Of a stretch of DNA of 64,000 bases, positions 16,700 to 27,310 are shown piece after piece (positions within the stretch are counted from its first letter, which is position 1; each line of letters begins with the position of its first letter). The notes under the pieces were generated by a model. That model was not told where the DNA came from, did no database searches, and worked only from the letters and a program-made list of their open reading frames with translations. The translations under genes were made by a program, and so were the position numbers. Location of the stretch: positions 434,001 through 498,000 of the forward strand of contig NZ_APNH01000003.1 of the NCBI RefSeq assembly GCF_040361275.1. The letters run 5' to 3'. The stretch is from Salinisphaera sp. T31B1. GTDB lineage: Bacteria > Pseudomonadota > Gammaproteobacteria > Nevskiales > Salinisphaeraceae.

Positions 16700-17446
16700 T
16701 CAGGCGTTGCCGCTCACGCGGGCCTTCCAGCGCGATAGCCGGCTGCCAAGCACCGATTTTCCGGTCTTCTTGACCTCTCGCGTGCCCGGCGCCTTGCGCG
16801 CCCAGGCCCAGCTGTCGTCCTGTACTTGAAACCGGCTGTAGTCGGGGTGCTGGGCGACCAGTAGATGGAAAATGGCGGCGACGTTGGGTTCGTCGATCTG
16901 GTCCGGCGAGAGATCGCGGGCGCTGACGCCGTCGCTCTGTGTCTTGCCGCGTTCTATGGCATCGGCATAACGCCAGCTGTAGTCATCGAACAGGATCCAG
17001 CCGCCGGGTCGCAGCAGCTTGTCGGCCAGGAAGAAGGCCAGGCCGTCGATCGTCCAGTTCTTGCTGCCGTCGATGAACACGAAATCGTAACAGGGGGCGC
17101 AGACGTCGTCGGTGGTTTGAGCCTCGATCTGCTTCTTGAGGAACCAGTTGTAGGAGTTCAGCTCACGGCAGACAGTGACCATCGACGCCAGATTCAGGCT
17201 GGCCAGCGTCTGCTCGATGGTGGTGTGGAACTCCCGGCTGGCCTCCAGGTCCACGCTGGTGAGATGGCCTTGGCCGTTCGCGGCCAGGGCAGCGGCGACA
17301 TAACCACTGCTGGCACCGTGGGCGAAGCCCAGTTCCAGACAGTCGACCGGTTTTTCGGCGCGTATGAAGTCGTAGAGTACCCGCGCGGAATGGCGGGAGA
17401 TATGCGGAATACCGTCGAGGACCTTAGCCGCGTCGTTGAATTTCAT
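16700..17446 (-). CDS. Class I SAM-dependent methyltransferase (Methyltransf_24-like)
   Basis: The 248-residue product has 'VDCLELGFAHGASSGYVAAAL' (SAM-binding Gly-rich loop), 'HLTSVDLEAS' (acidic ribose-binding position), 'YDFVFIDGSKNWTIDGLAFF' and 'LRPGGWILFDDYSWRYADAI', the pattern of O-methyltransferases of the Methyltransf_24 / TylF-CmcI-like group that bind a metal through the Asp residues. Target unknown, probably a sugar or glycan intermediate. It overlaps the upstream kinase gene by 23 bp, indicating translational coupling. Confidence 0.85.
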   Translation of the reverse strand: MKFNDAAKVLDGIPHISRHSARVLYDFIRAEKPVDCLELGFAHGASSGYVAAALAANGQGHLTSVDLEASREFHTTIEQTLASLNLASMVTVCRELNSYNWFLKKQIEAQTTDDVCAPCYDFVFIDGSKNWTIDGLAFFLADKLLRPGGWILFDDYSWRYADAIERGKTQSDGVSARDLSPDQIDEPNVAAIFHLLVAQHPDYSRFQVQDDSWAWARKAPGTREVKKTGKSVLGSRLSRWKARVSGNA

Positions 17447-18158
17447 CGATGAGTATCCTTGCCTTGGGCCACTTGGCCAGCGCCTGGGCGAGCCGGTCGT
17501 AGAACGCGCGCCATTCGTCGGCCTCGATCGCGCCGCGCGCGGTACGAACGAGCAGATCGAGCATCTTAACGAAACCGGCCTTCAGCGTCGGCGGGCCGTC
17601 TGTCGCCCGGATATCGTTATCGATCCAGATCAGCGAACGGTCATCGTACAGCCCGAAATTGCCGAAGTGGCCGTCCTTGTGGATCAATCCGTGGCCATGA
17701 AGACGGGCGATCTCGTCGGCGAAGCAGTACAGAAACGCCAGGCGGCGGTCGCGGTCGGCTTCGTGACGGATGAAGGTCAGCGCCGAATTGAACGGCCGGA
17801 TCCATTCCATGACCAGCAGTGATTCGAAGCGGGCCACCGGCGACAGCGATATGCCCCAACCGTAGACCTGCGGTGCGCGCAGGCCGGCTGCGCGAAGTTT
17901 GCATGCACTGTCGTACTCGCGGCGGCCTTGGCCAAGAAAGTATTTGCGTACCGAATCCCGGGGGCGGCTACGTGGAACGGCCAGCTTGATCAGCAACGCC
18001 GGCGGTCCCGCATGTCGATATACCCGTGAATGCGGTCCGACATGATGGAGCGTGCTGGCCAGGATCAAGTCGGGCAAATCGATGGCGTTGTCGAGCGTCA
18101 GATGCCACAACCCGCCACAGCCATCGGTCTGTGGCAGACGCCGGATATGCGAGTTCAT
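17424..18158 (-). CDS. Lipopolysaccharide core kinase-like protein (WaaP/InaA/KdkA superfamily)
   Basis: A 244-residue eukaryotic-like kinase fold. The catalytic loop is 'LIHKDGHFGNFGL' (residues about 158-170; Asp as base, Asn as metal ligand), followed by the DFD/DFG equivalent 'LIWIDNDIRA'. An upstream 'ALLIKLAVPRSRPR' supplies the ATP-anchoring Lys. Members phosphorylate heptose or Kdo in the LPS inner core, which stabilises the outer membrane. Both the sequence and the position near waaF and glycosyltransferases support a core kinase, but whether it uses Kdo or heptose cannot be told. It sits 43 bp after hemB on the same strand. Confidence 0.82.
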   Translation of the reverse strand: MNSHIRRLPQTDGCGGLWHLTLDNAIDLPDLILASTLHHVGPHSRVYRHAGPPALLIKLAVPRSRPRDSVRKYFLGQGRREYDSACKLRAAGLRAPQVYGWGISLSPVARFESLLVMEWIRPFNSALTFIRHEADRDRRLAFLYCFADEIARLHGHGLIHKDGHFGNFGLYDDRSLIWIDNDIRATDGPPTLKAGFVKMLDLLVRTARGAIEADEWRAFYDRLAQALAKWPKARILIDEIQRRG

Positions 18159-18201
18159 GTTCGCCTGCGTCGTCGTCGCGCGCTTGGCCGATCGAGCGCG
18201 A

Positions 18202-20269
<2,068 letters not shown>

Positions 20270-20446
20270 GTTCTTCATGCGGACGGCGCATTGAGTCGTT
20301 GGCCGTTTGCGGCCACACTAGCGGCCATAATCAAGAGCCTTACCCCTCGCATGAGCAACCCTCTCCGATGCGAATGTCCGCGCGGGCCGACCTGCGGTCT
20401 AGCGACGCGGTCGCCGGCCACCTATCTTTCGCGGGTCGGCTGAGCC

Positions 20447-21010
20447 ATGGCCGAACGTGAACAACTCGCCGCATGGCTCGCCGCGACCGCTCGGGGCGAC
20501 CAGCAGGCCTTTCAAAGCCTGTATGCCGCTACGTCGTCGCAACTCTATGCCGTCTTGCTGCGTATTCTGCGTAATCCGGAGCGTGCGCAGGACGCGCTTC
20601 AGGACGCCTACGTGCGGGTTTGGCAGAAAGCCGATACCTATGCGCCGGATCGGGGGGCGCCCTTGACCTGGCTGCTGTCGATCGCACGCTACCGCGCCCT
20701 GGATATGCTCCGCCGCAAACGCCCGGAAGTGGCAATGCCGGAGGATCCTGATCTGGTGGCAACACTCCTGGAAGACGAACAATCGTTGTCGCCTCTGGCA
20801 GAGAACGAGAATCAACAGTCGCTGGATGCGATACGAGTCTGCTTGAAAACCCTGCAACCGCAACAACGCGACAGTGTGCTGCTGGCCTACTATGAAGGGC
20901 TCACGCACCAGGAACTCGCCGAGCGGATGGATGCACCGCTGGGCACCGTAAAGAGCTGGATTCGGCGCGGTTTGATGCGGCTGCGCGAATGTCTGGCGGA
21001 GCACGCGTGA
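20447..21010 (+). CDS. RNA polymerase sigma factor, ECF subfamily
   Basis: The 187-residue protein has the two ECF domains. Sigma-2: 'QQAFQSLYAATSSQLYAVLLRIL', 'AQDALQDAYVRVWQKA' and 'WLLSIARYRALDMLRRKRPE' (-10 recognition). Sigma-4: 'LQPQQRDSVLLAYYEGLTHQELAERMDAPLGTVKSWIRRGLMRLREC' region with the helix-turn-helix that reads the -35 box. It resembles the SigK/RskA-controlled ECF group. Its stop overlaps the ATG of the anti-sigma gene (TGATG), the usual arrangement for a coupled pair. Target genes are not identifiable by eye. Confidence 0.93.
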   Translation: MAEREQLAAWLAATARGDQQAFQSLYAATSSQLYAVLLRILRNPERAQDALQDAYVRVWQKADTYAPDRGAPLTWLLSIARYRALDMLRRKRPEVAMPEDPDLVATLLEDEQSLSPLAENENQQSLDAIRVCLKTLQPQQRDSVLLAYYEGLTHQELAERMDAPLGTVKSWIRRGLMRLRECLAEHA

Positions 21011-21762
21011 TGGCCGATCTCGAACAGCCGCCGCTGACGATACGCGCCGCCGAGTATGTGCTGGGCACACTTACAAGCGACGAGCGTGCGCGATTCGAGC
21101 AGGAATTGGCCGATAGCGAGTCGGCACGCGCTGAGCTCGCTTACTGGGAGCAGCGTCTGGGGGCCATCGGGCTGGCTCTCAGCCCGGTCGAGCCACCGGC
21201 TCAGGTGTGGCAGGGGATTCGACAGCGCATCCATGCGAGCGCGGTGAATGAGCCCGTGGTTACGCCCAGTACGGCACCGCCTGAGCGCAGTTCGCGTGGC
21301 GGCAACGGCTGGCGTAATCTGGCGGTGGCGGCCTCGGTGGCGGCGCTGGTCATGGCTGGGATGCTCTTTATCGGCTCGACGCGTGCGCCGGGCGACGACG
21401 CCGACGCGGCACCGGCTTATGCCAGCATGGTCTACGACGCACCTACCGGCACCAGTTGGCTGGTTACCGCCCACGACGGGAGCCACGAGATGTCGGTGAC
21501 CGCGTTGGCCAGCTACGACGTGCCGGACGGCAAGGTGCTTCAGGCTTGGTTGGTGCCCGCAGACGGTCAGCCCATGCGTCTGGGCGAATGGCCGCATACG
21601 CAGGGCCGCCATCAGATGCCGGTCTCCGATGCCGCCGTGCGCTACATGAAAAAGCGAGCCACGCTGATGGTGTCCATGGAGGACGCCGCCAACGTGGCCG
21701 ATCTCGACGCGCCGGCTGGCAAGCTCATGTGGACCTCGCCGATCGCCCGACGCACCAGCTGA
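21010..21762 (+). CDS. Membrane anti-sigma factor, RskA-like
   Basis: The 250-residue protein has a cytoplasmic N-terminal anti-sigma region ('IRAAEYVLGTLTSDERARFEQEL', residues about 12-60), a single membrane helix ('LAVAASVAALVMAGMLFIG') near residue 115, and a C-terminal RskA domain ('ASYDVPDGKVLQAWLVPADGQPM', 'MVSMEDAANV') outside the membrane. It lacks the HxxxCxxC zinc motif of ChrR-type anti-sigma factors, so sensing is unlikely to be by zinc-thiol chemistry. The ATG at 21010 overlaps the sigma stop codon. It ends 28 bp from the convergent DUF547 gene. Confidence 0.9.
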   Translation: MADLEQPPLTIRAAEYVLGTLTSDERARFEQELADSESARAELAYWEQRLGAIGLALSPVEPPAQVWQGIRQRIHASAVNEPVVTPSTAPPERSSRGGNGWRNLAVAASVAALVMAGMLFIGSTRAPGDDADAAPAYASMVYDAPTGTSWLVTAHDGSHEMSVTALASYDVPDGKVLQAWLVPADGQPMRLGEWPHTQGRHQMPVSDAAVRYMKKRATLMVSMEDAANVADLDAPAGKLMWTSPIARRTS

Positions 21763-21790
21763 ACTGGCGTCGGCTCGACGGGCCGTAGTA

Positions 21791-22630
21791 TCAGTCGCCC
21801 TGTTCGATCACGCGGGCGACCGTGCTCTCGTCGTTGAGTGCCCAGTCGTAGGCGTAGGCATCGATGCGGTCCAGCATGTCCAGCCGGGCGGACAGCGCCG
21901 GTGCCGCGAACTGCCGCAGATGGCTGACAACGCTCTGTTCGTCGGAACCGAAGTCCGCGGCGTACCACTCGTACAGGCTCGATACGGTCACCCTGTCGTT
22001 GTCGATCGATACGCCTTGAGCGCTGTTGATATAGTCGCGCGCGTTGGCCCGAAGGGCGGCGTTGATATTGGCTCCGGTATAGGCCTCGGCCCGCAGGCTC
22101 GGGCAGCTGACCGAGGCGCAGTTGACGCCGTAGTGGGTCATGCCGTCGTTCCATATCGGACGCAGAATCCGGTGTTCGATATCGTTCAGGCTGAGTTTTT
22201 CGTCCTCTACCCTCAGGCGCTTTTTCTTCCAGGGGCCCGAGGAGAATAGCCCGCCGCCGATATCGCGAATCGAATCCACGGGGTAGGCATCCAGTACCAC
22301 TTTCAGCGTGGCGGCGTTGTACAGGTTGATCCAGTACGCACGTTGCTGGTCACGGTTGTAGCGATCGATATCGATCGCCTGCATGGCTTTGAGATAGTCG
22401 TCCAGCCGTTCGCGGTCACGATCGCTGACCTGATCGTAGCGAACGCCGTTCGGCGCATGCTCGTGTTCGACCACATAACGCGACAGGAAGGCATCGAAGA
22501 CACCATGGTCGATGGTGGCGGTGGATTGCGCATCGTGAGCCTGCCAGCGCGACCACAGGTCGGCTTCGGGCGCGGCCTGCACCGCGCTCATCATGACCAT
22601 TCCGAAAAAGACAATCGCAATTCGACGCAT
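21791..22630 (-). CDS. Secreted DUF547 protein
   Basis: The 279-residue product begins with a signal peptide (MRRIAIVFFGMVMMSAVQA). The mature protein carries the DUF547 core: 'NRDQQRAYWINLYNAATLKVVLDAYP', 'SLNDIEHRILRP' and 'HYGVNCASVSCPSLRAEAY', with a conserved Cys and His pair reminiscent of papain-like or transglutaminase-like folds. The biochemical role of DUF547 is not established. The ATG at 22630 is selected because it opens the signal peptide. Convergent with the anti-sigma gene. Confidence 0.88.
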   Translation of the reverse strand: MRRIAIVFFGMVMMSAVQAAPEADLWSRWQAHDAQSTATIDHGVFDAFLSRYVVEHEHAPNGVRYDQVSDRDRERLDDYLKAMQAIDIDRYNRDQQRAYWINLYNAATLKVVLDAYPVDSIRDIGGGLFSSGPWKKKRLRVEDEKLSLNDIEHRILRPIWNDGMTHYGVNCASVSCPSLRAEAYTGANINAALRANARDYINSAQGVSIDNDRVTVSSLYEWYAADFGSDEQSVVSHLRQFAAPALSARLDMLDRIDAYAYDWALNDESTVARVIEQGD

Positions 22631-23155
22631 GGCGACTCCTGATGTGAGACCGCCGGTTGACGGCCCGAACCGATCGCCGGCCCGGCCGGCCCGGCGAATC
22701 TGGGGCCACCGTAGTCGCACACTCGTCGTGCGGCAACTTGGGCCCGTGTACGGCGACATCGTGGCATGGCCGAGCAGCCCTCACAGCTGGAATCGCCCAT
22801 GCGAACGGGTGCAAGACCGGCGGGGTGGCGACGCGCGGTTTTTGGCGCGGCCGTCTGCGAACATTCGGTGGTTGGCATGCCTGCCGCGTAAAGCGGTGGT
22901 CTCGGTTGTGACCGTTGTCGGCTGGACGCCGACGCCATGGCAAATCCTTGGAACCGGCACGCCAACTAGAGTTCTTGGTGGCGCGCTGTCGGGCCACCGG
23001 GCAAGGCTGGCGAGTCCGGTGTCCCAGCGTTACCATGGCGAGCAGCTGCCCCGCGTGTCGCTCTCGGGCGGGCCGCCTGCGGCTTACTTGACTGAGCATT
23101 CCGGCCTACGCTTGCGCCGCCTGCGCGGGCTATCCGGGCAAAGGCAGCACGACCG
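22631..23155. other. 525 bp region without a recognisable gene
   Basis: It lies between the divergent starts of the DUF547 gene (-) and a glycosyltransferase gene (+). It is very GC-rich, with a CGGCC-type repeat tract near 22675-22696. Short reading frames exist on both strands but none shows a family motif, ribosome site or consistent composition. I recognise no tRNA, RNase P, tmRNA or SRP RNA pattern. It might hold a degraded gene or long untranslated leaders. Confidence 0.4.
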
Positions 23156-23983
23156 ATGACAGATTATTCGCGACCGGGTTTGCCGGCACCTCGTCCATTC
23201 AAGCGCCAGCTGCGGCACAGGGTCCGTGCATGGCGCTGGCGGCGTGCGATGGCCGCTGACCCGCGGCTTGGCAAGGCGCTGGGTTCGACCCGTCCGGACC
23301 CGGCATTACCGGACCTGGCGGTGGGCGCCGTGGCGATGGGCGAGAAATACGCGGACTGGTGTCTGACGATGCTCACCTCGCTGCGAGAGCGAGGTGCCTA
23401 TCGCGGACCGATCTATGTGATCACCGATCGGCCCGAGCTGTTTTCCGTACTGGATAACGTGCGCGTCATCACCGTGCCTCCCACCCGTCACAGGCTCATC
23501 GCCAAGGCGTGCAAGCAGGTCCTGATGAGCCATGTCGAGGAGCCTCTGTTCGTTTATCTGGATTCGGATCTGGTGATCACTTCGCCGTTCGTCGACTGGG
23601 TACGGATGATGCAGCCCGGGCTGGAGGTTTCGCCCATGCTCTGTTACCCCGACGTCAAGCCATGCGAAGGCGCGTTTCATGGCGGAGTCGTGGTCCTCGA
23701 TACTCGTCGTGGCATGCCCATCGTTCGGCGTTGGGAAAAAGCCGTGGCGACCGGCCGATGGGGCTCCGATCAGGCCTGTCTATACAGCGTGGCGGATAGC
23801 GACGGCCCGACACACATGCCGGACAAAGGCATGAGTTTCATCACTCAAGCGATGGAAGCCGAACAGCCAGACTGTATCGTGCATATCACCAACGGCGGAA
23901 TCCGGAACCAGCCGCGCGCGGCATTGCTGCGTTTTCTCAAGGAGCAATTGGGTGTAAGCCGCCTGCCGCGCGAATTCGGCTGA
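23156..23983 (+). CDS. Small DXD glycosyltransferase (GT8-like), copy 2
   Basis: A 275-residue paralogue of the protein encoded at 11622-12455. Shared landmarks in the same order are 'GPIYVITDRPELFSVLDNV', 'PPTRHRLIAKACKQVL', the DXD in 'LFVYLDSDLVITS', 'AFHGGVVVLDTRR' and 'RWGSDQACLYSVA'. The N-terminal 45 residues are basic and differ. It stands apart from the main cluster and ends at a strong terminator, so it is probably transcribed alone. Activity and substrate are unknown; metal-dependent retaining transfer is expected from the DXD fold. Confidence 0.8.
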   Translation: MTDYSRPGLPAPRPFKRQLRHRVRAWRWRRAMAADPRLGKALGSTRPDPALPDLAVGAVAMGEKYADWCLTMLTSLRERGAYRGPIYVITDRPELFSVLDNVRVITVPPTRHRLIAKACKQVLMSHVEEPLFVYLDSDLVITSPFVDWVRMMQPGLEVSPMLCYPDVKPCEGAFHGGVVVLDTRRGMPIVRRWEKAVATGRWGSDQACLYSVADSDGPTHMPDKGMSFITQAMEAEQPDCIVHITNGGIRNQPRAALLRFLKEQLGVSRLPREFG

Positions 23984-24014
23984 ATTAAGGCGCACCTGCT
24001 GCGCGGGCGCTCAC

Positions 24015-24043
24015 AAAAAAACCGGCATGACGCCGGTTTTTTT
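24015..24043. terminator. Bidirectional rho-independent terminator
   Basis: ACCGGC / GCCGGT stem around a 5-base loop, with seven A on the left and seven T on the right. It lies between the convergent glycosyltransferase gene ending at 23983 (+) and mdh ending at 24066 (-) and can end both transcripts. Confidence 0.92.
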
Positions 24044-24065
24044 GGTGCAGTTCGTAGGCGCCGGT

Positions 24066-25037
24066 CTACAGCAGATGCGCTACCGCTTCCCGCTCCTCGC
24101 GCAGTTCGGCCTCGGTGGCCTTCATGCGATCGCGGGCGAAATCGCTGATCTCCAGATCCTGGACGATCTCGTAATCGCCATTGCGGCAGATCACCGGATA
24201 CGAATACATGATCCCTTCGGCGATATCGTAGCTGCCGTCCGAGGGAATGCCCATGGAAACGATGCCGTTGGAGCCTGCCACCCAGTCGCGCACGTGGTCG
24301 ATGGCAGCGCTGGCAGCCGAGGCCGCACTCGAGGCGCCGCGTGCCTCGATGATGGCTGCGCCGCGCTTCTGGACGGTCGGGATGAAATCGTTCTCGTACC
24401 AGTTCTGATCGACCAGATCGGTCGCCGCTTTGCCGTTGACGGTGCAATGGGACAGGTCCGGGAACTGAGTCGAACTGTGGTTGCCCCAGACCATCATCTT
24501 GTCGATGTCGGTGACCTGGCTATCGGTCTTGCCGGCCAGCTGCGACAGGGCGCGGTTATGGTCCAGCCGCATCATGGCAGTGAACTGGCGGTTGTCCAGA
24601 TCCGGTGCGTTGGCCGCCGCGATCAGGGCGTTGGTGTTGGCCGGGTTGCCGACCACCAGTACCTTGACGTCCTTGGAGGCGTGGTCATTGAGCGCCTTGC
24701 CCTGGACCGAGAAGATCTCGCCGTTGGCCTTGAGCAGGTCCGAGCGCTCCATGCCCTTGCCGCGCGGCTTGGAGCCCACGAGCAGGGCGATGTCGACGTC
24801 CTTGAATGCTTCTTCCGGCTTGTCGCTGCCGGAGATGCCGTGCACCAGCGGGAACGCGCAGTCGTTGATCTCCATAATGACGCCCTTGAGAGCGTCCATG
24901 GCGGGCGGAATCTCGAGCAGCTGGAGAATCACCGGTTGGTCGGGGCCCAGCATATCGCCGGCGGCAATACGAAAGATGAGCGAATAGCTGATATTGCCGG
25001 CACCGCCGGTAATGGCCACACGTACGGGTTGTTTCAT
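24066..25037 (-). CDS. mdh: Malate dehydrogenase, NAD-dependent (cytosolic-type)
   Basis: Interconverts malate and oxaloacetate in the TCA cycle. The 323-residue protein has the Rossmann start '[21 protein letters not shown]', the substrate Arg loop '[15 protein letters not shown]', '[14 protein letters not shown]', '[14 protein letters not shown]' (Arg/Asp pair) and the catalytic His in '[12 protein letters not shown]'. It belongs to the roughly 325-residue group used by Burkholderia, Xanthomonas and chloroplasts rather than the shorter E. coli form. The dinucleotide loop reads GGAGNIS where GAAGQIG is usual, a small variation. Monocistronic, divergent from the lipid operon. Confidence 0.95.
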   Translation of the reverse strand: MKQPVRVAITGGAGNISYSLIFRIAAGDMLGPDQPVILQLLEIPPAMDALKGVIMEINDCAFPLVHGISGSDKPEEAFKDVDIALLVGSKPRGKGMERSDLLKANGEIFSVQGKALNDHASKDVKVLVVGNPANTNALIAAANAPDLDNRQFTAMMRLDHNRALSQLAGKTDSQVTDIDKMMVWGNHSSTQFPDLSHCTVNGKAATDLVDQNWYENDFIPTVQKRGAAIIEARGASSAASAASAAIDHVRDWVAGSNGIVSMGIPSDGSYDIAEGIMYSYPVICRNGDYEIVQDLEISDFARDRMKATEAELREEREAVAHLL

Positions 25038-25269
25038 GGCTGCTCCTTGAATGAACGGTGAATCGGGTCGCAGGCACCCAGGTCGGTCGTCGGCCCGATT
25101 TTGTATAGACTCGACGGCCGAGCGGAACGGGCGGAATGGTGTCTGCGACTTTCAAAGCCGGGCCAAAGCATAGCCCAAACCGGAAAACGGGTAAAAAGCA
25201 TCCGCCAACGGCCTGTTTTCGTAATCACCTAGGCGCGGCCCGCGCCCCACTTCGAATCACGGGGGAACC

Positions 25270-26526
25270 ATGGAAAAGATTGCCGTTGTCGGCAGCGGTA
25301 TCGCCGGGCTGGGCGTGGCCTGGCTGCTGCGCGAGCGCGCCTCGGTGACCGTGTTCGAGGCCGAGGACCGGCCCGGCGGGCATGCGAATACGGTCATGGC
25401 CGGCGACCAGCCGGTCGATACCGGTTTCATCGTGCTCAACGACCGCAATTATCCGTATTTCGAGTCGCTGCTGGATGAGTTGTCGATCGAAACGATCGAC
25501 AGTGACATGTCGTTCGCGGTCACCATCGGCCATGGCGCCATCGAATGGGCCGGCGATAACTGGCGGACGTTGTTCGCGCAGAAATCGCTGATCGCCGACC
25601 GGGCCCACTGGCGCATGATCGCCGATATCCTGCGCTTCAATCGACAGGCCAAGCGACTGCTGGCGCATGATCGGGTGCCCGACTGTTCACTCGGCGAGTT
25701 TCTGGATAACAACTCGTACAGTGAGGCGTTCGCGGCCCGCTATCTGCTACCCATGGCGGCGGCGATCTGGTCCACGCCCACGGCCGGTATGCGCGCGTTT
25801 CCTGTGGGCGCGTTTCTGCGGTTTTTCGACAATCACGGCCTGCTCGAATTGGCCAACCGGCCCCAGTGGCGCACCGTCGCCGGCGGCAGCCGCCGGTATG
25901 TTCGGGCGATCGCCGATGTGCTCGGCGAACGGCTCAGACTTTCGAGTCCGGTCGGCGGCGTGCGACGCGACACGCAGAGCGTCACGGTGACGCTGGAGGA
26001 CGGTCGCTCGGAGGCCTTCGATCAGGTGGTCTTCGCCTGTCATGCCGATCAGACGCGTCGGATCCTGGGCGACGCCTCGCCGCCCGAAGCTCGGGTGCTC
26101 TCGGCATTCGGCTTCCAGCCCAATCGCGCCCTGCTGCACAGCGATGCCGCGTTGATGCCTCGCCGGCGTGCGGTATGGGCGTCGTGGAATTATGCCGCGG
26201 ATCGGGCGACCGTCGATGATCAGCGGGTATCGGTGACCTACTGGATGAACCGGCTGCAGTCGATCCAGGGCCCGACCGATTACTTCGTGAGTCTCAATCC
26301 GCTGGTCGAGCCCGCACCGGACAAGCTCATCCGGGAAATCGAATACGACCATCCCATCTTCGATGCGGGCGCTATCGCCGCTCAACGGCAGCTCGCGGAC
26401 ATCCAGGGCATCGATCGCGCGTGGTTCTGTGGAGCCTGGTGCGGCTACGGCTTCCACGAAGACGGCTTGGCGGCAGCGACGCGTGTCGCAAAAGGCCTGG
26501 GCGTGACCGCCCCCTGGGCCGGCTAG
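25270..26526 (+). CDS. FAD-dependent oxidoreductase of the amine-oxidase/phytoene-desaturase fold (COG2907-like)
   Basis: The 418-residue protein opens with a dinucleotide fold 'IAVVGSGIAGLGVAWLL' and 'TVFEAEDRPGGHANT', then the FAD signature 'VDTGFIVLNDRNYP'. The C-terminus has 'DRAWFCGAWCGYGFHEDGLAAATRVA', the second FAD-binding motif. Proteins of this type are encoded beside DUF1365 and CFA-like methyltransferases in many proteobacteria; in alphaproteobacteria a relative acts as a fatty-acyl desaturase in furan fatty acid synthesis (recalled from literature on UfaD). It is the first gene of a compact four-gene operon. A GGGGGAA ribosome site precedes its ATG. Confidence 0.9.
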   Translation: MEKIAVVGSGIAGLGVAWLLRERASVTVFEAEDRPGGHANTVMAGDQPVDTGFIVLNDRNYPYFESLLDELSIETIDSDMSFAVTIGHGAIEWAGDNWRTLFAQKSLIADRAHWRMIADILRFNRQAKRLLAHDRVPDCSLGEFLDNNSYSEAFAARYLLPMAAAIWSTPTAGMRAFPVGAFLRFFDNHGLLELANRPQWRTVAGGSRRYVRAIADVLGERLRLSSPVGGVRRDTQSVTVTLEDGRSEAFDQVVFACHADQTRRILGDASPPEARVLSAFGFQPNRALLHSDAALMPRRRAVWASWNYAADRATVDDQRVSVTYWMNRLQSIQGPTDYFVSLNPLVEPAPDKLIREIEYDHPIFDAGAIAAQRQLADIQGIDRAWFCGAWCGYGFHEDGLAAATRVAKGLGVTAPWAG

Positions 26527-26527
26527 C

Positions 26528-27301
26528 ATGAGCCGGCCTGGATATCTGTATCGATGTCACGTGATGCATCGGCGCCCGGGGGCGCCGCGGTATCGCTTCG
26601 TCTATCGCAGCTACTACCTGCTGCTGGATATCGATGCGATCGATGACGCCTGTGCTGCCTCGCCGCTTTTGTCGCGTAACCGATTCAATCTGTTGTCGTT
26701 TCATGACGCCGAGCACGGCGCGCATCGTGACGGTGCGTCGCTGCGCGACTGGGTCGACAAACGGCTGGCCGAACGTGACATCCGTCTCGGTGCGGGGCGC
26801 GTGCGGCTGCTGACCATGCCACGCGTACTGGGTTACGGATTCCACCCGATCAGCGTGTTCTATTGTCAGGACGAGGCAGACCATCTGCGCGCAATCATCG
26901 TCGAAGTGCACAACACCTTCGGTGAGCACCATGTCTATGTGCTCGACGACGAAGGCCGCCCGATGACGTGGGGCGGAGCCGCCTACAAGGCCAAGCGCTT
27001 CCACGTGTCGCCGTTCTTCGATCGCAGCGGCGGCTATCGTTTTCATTTCGCCGAACCCGGGCCGCGGCTTGGCGTGGGCATCCGCTTGTACGATGACAGC
27101 GGCCAGACGCTGCGTCTGGCGACGACGCTGACCGGCGAATGCCGGGCCTTGAACAGTGCCGAAATTCTGCGCGCGGGCCTGGCCGTACCCTTGCTGACGC
27201 TCAAGGTCAGCGCGGCCATTCACTGGCAGGCCCTCAAGATCTGGGCCAGGGGCGCGATATTTCATCGTAAGCCCGAGCAAGAACGGCCGCCCATATCCTA
27301 A
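26528..27301 (+). CDS. DUF1365 protein of the lipid-modification operon
   Basis: The 257-residue protein contains the DUF1365 hallmarks 'YRCHVMHRRPGAPRYRFVYRSYYLLLDI', 'LLTMPRVLGYGFHPISVFYCQ', 'IVEVHNTFGEHHVYVL' and 'KRFHVSPFFDRSGGYRFHF'. The two His residues and conserved aromatic positions suggest a small-molecule or metal site, but no activity is established for the family. It starts one base after the stop of the FAD oxidoreductase gene and ends 9 bp before the CFA-like gene, so it acts in the same process. Confidence 0.92.
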   Translation: MSRPGYLYRCHVMHRRPGAPRYRFVYRSYYLLLDIDAIDDACAASPLLSRNRFNLLSFHDAEHGAHRDGASLRDWVDKRLAERDIRLGAGRVRLLTMPRVLGYGFHPISVFYCQDEADHLRAIIVEVHNTFGEHHVYVLDDEGRPMTWGGAAYKAKRFHVSPFFDRSGGYRFHFAEPGPRLGVGIRLYDDSGQTLRLATTLTGECRALNSAEILRAGLAVPLLTLKVSAAIHWQALKIWARGAIFHRKPEQERPPIS

Positions 27302-27310
27302 TGGAATCTC

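Noticed and set aside
22593-23159. 188-codon plus-strand frame in the gap before the second small glycosyltransferase
   Set aside because: It begins inside the DUF547 signal peptide region on the opposite strand, is Arg/Pro-rich and lacks any motif.
25038-25269. ECF-type promoter upstream of the lipid operon (GGAAC ... GTCT)
   Set aside because: The two boxes are only about 12 bases apart, too close for a usual ECF promoter.
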